DNA from: Rhyzopertha dominica
Taxonomy: Eukaryota; Arthropoda; Insecta; Coleoptera; Bostrichidae
Direction: 5' to 3'
Length of the DNA stretch: 64,000 nucleotides
NCBI GenBank assembly: GCA_025024175.1
Contig: QCXZ01000137.1
Coordinates: forward strand, 3,844,001 to 3,908,000
The notes below the pieces were generated by a model. That model was not told the origin of the DNA. It ran no database searches and saw nothing but the letters and a program-made list of their open reading frames with translations. Positions 52,301-58,300 of this stretch are shown here, piece by piece. The translations under genes and the position numbers were made by a program. Each line of letters opens with the position of its first letter. Position 1 is the stretch's first letter.

Positions 52301-55300
52301 GATTTTGTGCACGGAAATTTTCCGAATTTTCCGGAAAGAAAGCGCGCGAGCGTGAAAGTCCGACGACGTCGGAAAATATCGGCAAAGGACCGTTCTTTCC
52401 GGAGACGCGGACGAAATATCGCGAAAAAAATTACCCGCGGCAGAAAAAAATACCGAACTACCCTCACAATCGACCCCCTCCCCCGTCGGAAAAATCGAGA
52501 AAAACTAAAAGCGAAAGGCAGGGGGAGAAAGAACTCGCCGAGCAGATTCCGACGCACTTCGGCCCGACCCGATACGCGAGAAAACGTAAAAGTTACGCGC
52601 CGTCGAAATATGAGGATCGAAAAAAGACGGCGAAAATTTTCCGATTTCCCGACTTTTCCGGAAGACGCCCTTCGACCGTCGACGTAGGCTCGCCGAGGAC
52701 CACGCGTCACGAAAACTCCGTGAAAATCGGACGACCCTCGTGCGCCACGCGGAAGTGCAGAACGGGGGTGGTTTTTCCGATACATTTTCCGAACGGGTGA
52801 AGAAAAATTCGAAATTTTTCCACCGAACCGAGCCTCCAGGTAAGCCTCATCCGCGTGCAAAACTTCATCGCCCTAACTCGAAAGACAAAGGAACGGCATC
52901 GAAAAAACGTAAAAAGTCGTAAATTCACCCCCGAAACTTCGCCGTGCCGCCGTGACCGAAGCGGTGGCGCGATCGGCGGCCGAGACGCGTTTTCGAGAAG
53001 GGCTCCGGCCCGACTTCGCCTCGCCGCGAACGGAACCCCTCGGGACTCTCCGTCGCGAAGAAAAAAATTTTCGTTTCCTAGAAACGACTCCGGCGTTAAC
53101 CCGGAGCCGTCCGGGCCCCCGGAGTCCCGAAGTCGTCGAGTGCGGCTCCGTCAGGAGCGGACGGACTTCCCGAACGCGACGGCGAAAACCGCGAGCCTCT
53201 AGCTGTTTCCGTTCGGAAGTTACGGGCTTCCGAAGGGGGCCGGTCGCGACGCGAAGGGTAGCCCTCGAGTCCCGACGCCGCCGAGGGGTGGCAAGTGAAA
53301 ACGGAGCGACCGGACCCGGCGCGATCGACAGTTCGACCCCGAAATCGGTTTCGCCGGGCCGACTTATTCGAAGAATTCGAATGGACCAAAATCGCGAAAG
53401 CGCTAGGACGCACCGTTTTCGAGATATCAGCCCCCAAAGTTTCGCCTACGGGGGCGGTCCGCGGAAAATCGAAACCCACCCCTTCGGCGCTAGAGGGACG
53501 AAACTCGGCGTCCGGGGTCCTTTCGTGCGCCGAAGTCGATTTCCGAAACGGGGATCCGATCGGACGCTCCGTTTTCGAAATATCGCACCCCCAATTTTAG
53601 GGGTTGTTCCTGAAAACGGCCGACTTCGCCTCCCCGTAACTCGGGAACGGAAAATCCGATCGGGGCGTGCGAGGGCTCGTCGGAATCGTCTCGACGGGGG
53701 CTACGCGGCCGGCTCGCTCGGAAAACGCCGAGGAAAAGCGGAAAATTTTCGTGGGAAAAAGTAATTTTCCGAAGGCTCGCGGAGGGGTGAAAAAACGTCG
53801 CACGCGAAAAATTCCGACGGGATCGTGATCCTCGATGTCCGGACCGTTTAAAAAGTGAAAACGGAGAGAAAAAAATTTCGAGGCCCGCGACTTTCTGAAA
53901 AAAATCGATTTTCCCGACATTCCCGCCCCCGCAATTTTAAGGGTGGGCGCGAGGGGGTCGTGCGACGGCTCGTCGGAGAGCCCCCGACGTCCTCTGAAAG
54001 ACGGCGTAAGAACGGGCGCCGTAGCTCGAAGGACTCCCGAGATATCGGGGAAAATACGCCGACGGGTCGGCCGGACGGGCCCCCTTCGAAAGTCCGGGCC
54101 CCCCGGGCCCCTCCCGCGAAAGATACCGAACCGGCCGCGAGACCGACGCGTAGAACTCGCCTTCCCGAACGAAAAAGCTATGCGAAGGGAAAGTCGTGCG
54201 ACCGCGCGTTCCAGAGTTACGGCCGGAAAACCCTTTCGGCGAGCCCGGGACCGGCACGGGGCGAAGCCCCTCGGGGCCCGATCGGCTCGAGCTCCCGGAT
54301 TCCGAACGCCCTTAGAGAAATAAGCGTTTTTCGCCCGCGGGCGATTTTCGCTACGACGCGCCGTTTTCGAGATACGGGGTGATTCGCGAAATTTGCAGGC
54401 CCGTCTTCGGACCGACCTGGCTCGAAAATTTCCTGGACATAAATTCTGTTCTCGCTTTCGAAACGACGAACGCGGAGCGAAGTTTACGTCGCCGGACGTG
54501 CCGTCCTCTCGTGGGCATCGGAAGTCGCTCCGCGGGCTCGCCGAATTTTATCGTTTTTCGACCCGCCCCGGCGCGCCCTCTGCCGGCGAACGCGCGAACC
54601 GCGACCGTCGGATCCCGGAGACCCCGGCGGGACCTGTCGAACGGCGAAAACCGCGTTCCGATCGGACGACGCGTTCGGAAGCCGTTCGAGTTGGAAATTC
54701 GCAAAAAAAATTTTCAGCGCCCCCTATCTCCGAAAATAGATTTTTTCCGCACGTACGGCCCACGGGGCGTTTACCCGCGCATCACGGACCGTCCGACGGG
54801 AGACCCTGAAGAAGATATTTCAAGCCGTTTTCGAGCACCGAAAGGCGGTTTTAAAAAAAATTTTCGCGTTTCGTAAAGAGAAGGGGAGGGGTAGGGGGGC
54901 GACTTTTACCTCGACGGATGCGCCCTACCGGAGGCCACCTTCGGTCAAAATTTCGTCCCGATCCGTCGGCAAACGCCCGAGTTATTCTCGAAAAACGCGT
55001 TTTTTTTGACCCGCAAAAAGTTCGAGTTTATCTCGCCGTAGCTCGCGAACGGCGCCACCTGGCGGGACGCGCTACCCCTCGATCGACGACGCCGAGTCCG
55101 CCCTTTCGAACGCGCCCCGTCCCGTCCCGATCGGAGAATGCCGCGGGTCGGTCCCTCCGGGACCGACCGTTTTCCCGTACCTCGCACCGATTTTCCGGGG
55201 CTTTCCCGGCTCCGCCGGGAAACCCCCGTATTTTTCCCTTCGCCCGGGGCCGGGGGAAAAACGAACGCAAAAAACCGCATCTTTCTAACCTTGTCGGAAG

Positions 55301-58300
55301 TGGGTGATTTCGAAAACATGTAATTTCGTTATACTATAGAGATAATGTAGCCCTCTCTAGAGATGATTTTACGAACTTGACAATAATTTTCAGCTTTTTG
55401 GTTGTGTAAATTTTTTCCTCGAAGCTCTAGGATTGCTGGTATATGAGATAAGGCTGATCACCTATTTTTATGTACACATAACACCGTTATTTTGCTGTAT
55501 TTACTCTTTAACCTTAAAATACAGAATCTGTCTAGTAACAGTTTAAAATCGATTACTTAATTTTAATTTCTTTATTTATTAAAGCGCTGTCCCAAATCTT
55601 CTACTGTCACTACTGTTGTACTTGAAATATAGGGTGTTCCGATTTTCCGAAGTGCCGTTATTCCAGTCATTAAATTATTTGTTTATTTTACTCTTATCTC
55701 TTGCTTTACTGTCTCAAGTATGACTACGAATACTGATCGTTCTTTGGTTATAAAACCCTTTCAGTACACACAGTAATCTCCAAATCCAGCAAATTTGTTT
55801 CTCAAAGTAACACTACCACTTCTCTTCAGGAAATAATGGACGTGGAACACCTGTGGCACTATAACGAGCTGGAGCTCAACAAACTGAACAACGATGCCAT
55901 CATCAAGAAGGAGAACTCCAGCGGTTCCGTACACAACCTCTCTAATCATCCGTTACTTGCCGGTACCGCTCTCGCTGGTACTACGGACGCAAATCCCGAT
56001 TTCGTTGCGAACCTGTGCAGTATAGCAGATCGGAGGCTGCTGAAAATCGTCAAGTGGTGCAAGAGTCTTCCGTTGTTCAAAAACATCTCCGTAAGTCATC
56101 GATGAAGTATTTTGTTCAAATTCTTGTACAGTAAGTGATTTGTTTCTAGATTGACGATCAAATTTGCCTTCTCATCAACTCCTGGTGCGAACTGCTTTTG
56201 TTCTCGTGCTGTTTTCGGTCGATGTCGACACCTGGAGAGATCAGAATCTCGTTGGGGAAGAGCATAACGCTGAGCCAGGCGAAGGACATGGGCATGCAGG
56301 CGTGCATCGAAAGAATGCTCAACTTCACGGAACAGTTGCGTAGGCTTAGGGTTGACCAGTATGAATATGTTGCCATGAAAGTTATAGTACTTCTTACTTC
56401 CGGTAAGTACAAATTTGCTGGCCCACTCATTCTATAAAAGCATGTATTGCATATGAAGACTGTCATAGAAACTGCGAACGAAATGATTTTTGACTTTGAC
56501 CTGACCAAACCTTTATAAAAAGTAATTCTAAAAATAAGTGTTACCATATATTTTTAACAAACTTTTTAATGAGCAAAAAAGAACCACTTTATTCTATTTT
56601 GTGTTCTTAATGGAGCCATTATGAAAAGCAAATTGTGTATTGTAATAGAGCCATTATAAAATGGAATTTTTTGTTTCAATGTTGGTATTACTAAAAAAAC
56701 TCTGAATAGGGTCATCCCGCACATTAAAATTTGATAGTTTTAACCTATGCCTTTTATTGCCTGCATCATTAATACTAGTGCTATGCATCTATTTTGCTTT
56801 TAGATTAATTCAACTCGTAACAAACAGAGGTAGAAAAATTACCATGTTTCAAACATTTTCTTAAATCCGCCAACAACTACGCAAAAGGTTCCTAATTTCC
56901 GTCATGCGCACTGTTACAGCTCCCTAGGTAACTAGGTGCTCACTGTTGTCAGTTTTATAAATAGCCAGAGAAATACAAATAATGCAAAGGGGATGAGAGA
57001 GAGGAGCGAAGGTATAACCATCAACGTCAATATTACAATATTATAATGTAAACGTAGGAATATCCTGTAACTGTTTATCAGCACTAGTATTCCTACAACA
57101 CGGAACAAAACACTTGTTAATGTAAGCCATTCTTACATTAAAAAAACAACAGATTACCCAAATACTTTGACAATATCTTATTCCACCACTTAATCTGACA
57201 AATACGAAACTCGAAAGTTTGACAAAACTATGTAAACAAAAACGCGTGGCTAGAGTTAGGTTAGGGTTATTACGTTGCACATGGGACACATGCAACATGT
57301 GCGAACATGTGATGTTGTCAGTGGTACTTTATTGTTTTCTTCCTAACGACGGCCAGAGACAGTCCTGACAGTTTCAAAATTTATCATACCGTTCTGATAA
57401 GTAAGTATACAAACTTTAAACATTATCAAGCGTCGTTTAATTCCTCATAATAAAGACATTAGTTCAAAAGCAGGTTCGATGGTTAAAGTGCTTTCGTGTT
57501 TCAGCGAAATGCCAGTGAATGAGCTTATTATATTGAATTGTTCATTAACTGTCTGAAGGATGATATAAGTTATTTTCACAAATATGCCTTAAGTTGACGT
57601 AGGTATCAATGTCACAATGTTAGTTTACGAGTACATCCCTCAAGGTATCACGAAAATTTGCCCACATTGGCAACCCGACGCAGCTAAAAAAAAATGTAAA
57701 CAAATATTACTTGCAATGCCGCTAGAGCACTGGCTATTATTGGTGTTTCTCACTTTCGTCAGCATGAGAACCTTTTACGTCATCTCCGTGGTGGAATATC
57801 AAGGCATTTGAAACGGATATTGAAAATCCATACTTTCACATTTTTTTTCTCGGTAAACAAGAACCGGAAAATATCGCGAAAAAATATCTTTGTGCTTCAG
57901 TTTTTATGTACATTTTTAATGTAAAATAAAAAAAATTGTGTGACGACCCCATTGACATTGAACAAACTCCAACTCGTAATGTTGTAACTGTCATGGGTCT
58001 TGTNAAAATTGATACTTAAATATGGCAGCTTAAAAATCCCAAAATTTTTAAATTGTTTGCCCTACGGCTAAAATACTCAAGTACTGATTAAAATAATAAA
58101 ATTACTGTTTTATGAGGAATCTTGGCAATATTTTTTGAGGAATTACAAGAATAAACTTCACAAGAAAGGTTGCACTAAACATAAAACATTGAATTAAAAA
58201 CCAGGGGCTTGTACAGGAAAATGCTTGATACCCTAACCTAGCAATAAATTATATAATTAACTGAAAAATGTACTTCCAAGAATTCATCAACAAAATTAAT

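Larger units (their letters stand above)
13762..55342 (-). mobile_element. Giant Helitron inserted in Hr39 intron 6
   Basis: Helitrons are rolling-circle transposons that end 5'-TC...CTRR-3', insert between A and T, and make no target duplication. On the - strand this element starts A|TCTCTATAGTAT at 55342. It ends with the hairpin AACCCGC-AAA-GCGGGTT, then 9 nt, then CTAG|T at 13762. The flanking host bases form the expected AT. Inside lies an intact RepHel gene on the - strand. The span is 41.6 kb, or about 33.8 kb if the duplication around the N gap is false. It holds satellites, CpG-rich modules and an SGNH-hydrolase exon. A sharp change from GC-rich to AT-rich DNA falls within about 25 bp of the 5' end, supporting that boundary. 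A second AGAGA|T at 55363 is an alternative 5' end. A nest of several elements inside one Helitron is also possible. Confidence 0.7.

Noticed and set aside
55343..55363. Alternative Helitron 5' end at 55363 (TCTCTAGAGAGGG on -)
   Set aside because: It also fits A|TC, but the TA-rich start at 55342 is more Helitron-like and closer to the composition change. It is not fully excluded.
57250..57275. TTAGGTTAGGG as telomeric repeat
   Set aside because: Only about two units, in an intron; such strings are common in insect DNA.
57041..57298. 85-codon frame on - in Hr39 intron 8
   Set aside because: It has no recognisable domain and no surrounding gene signals.
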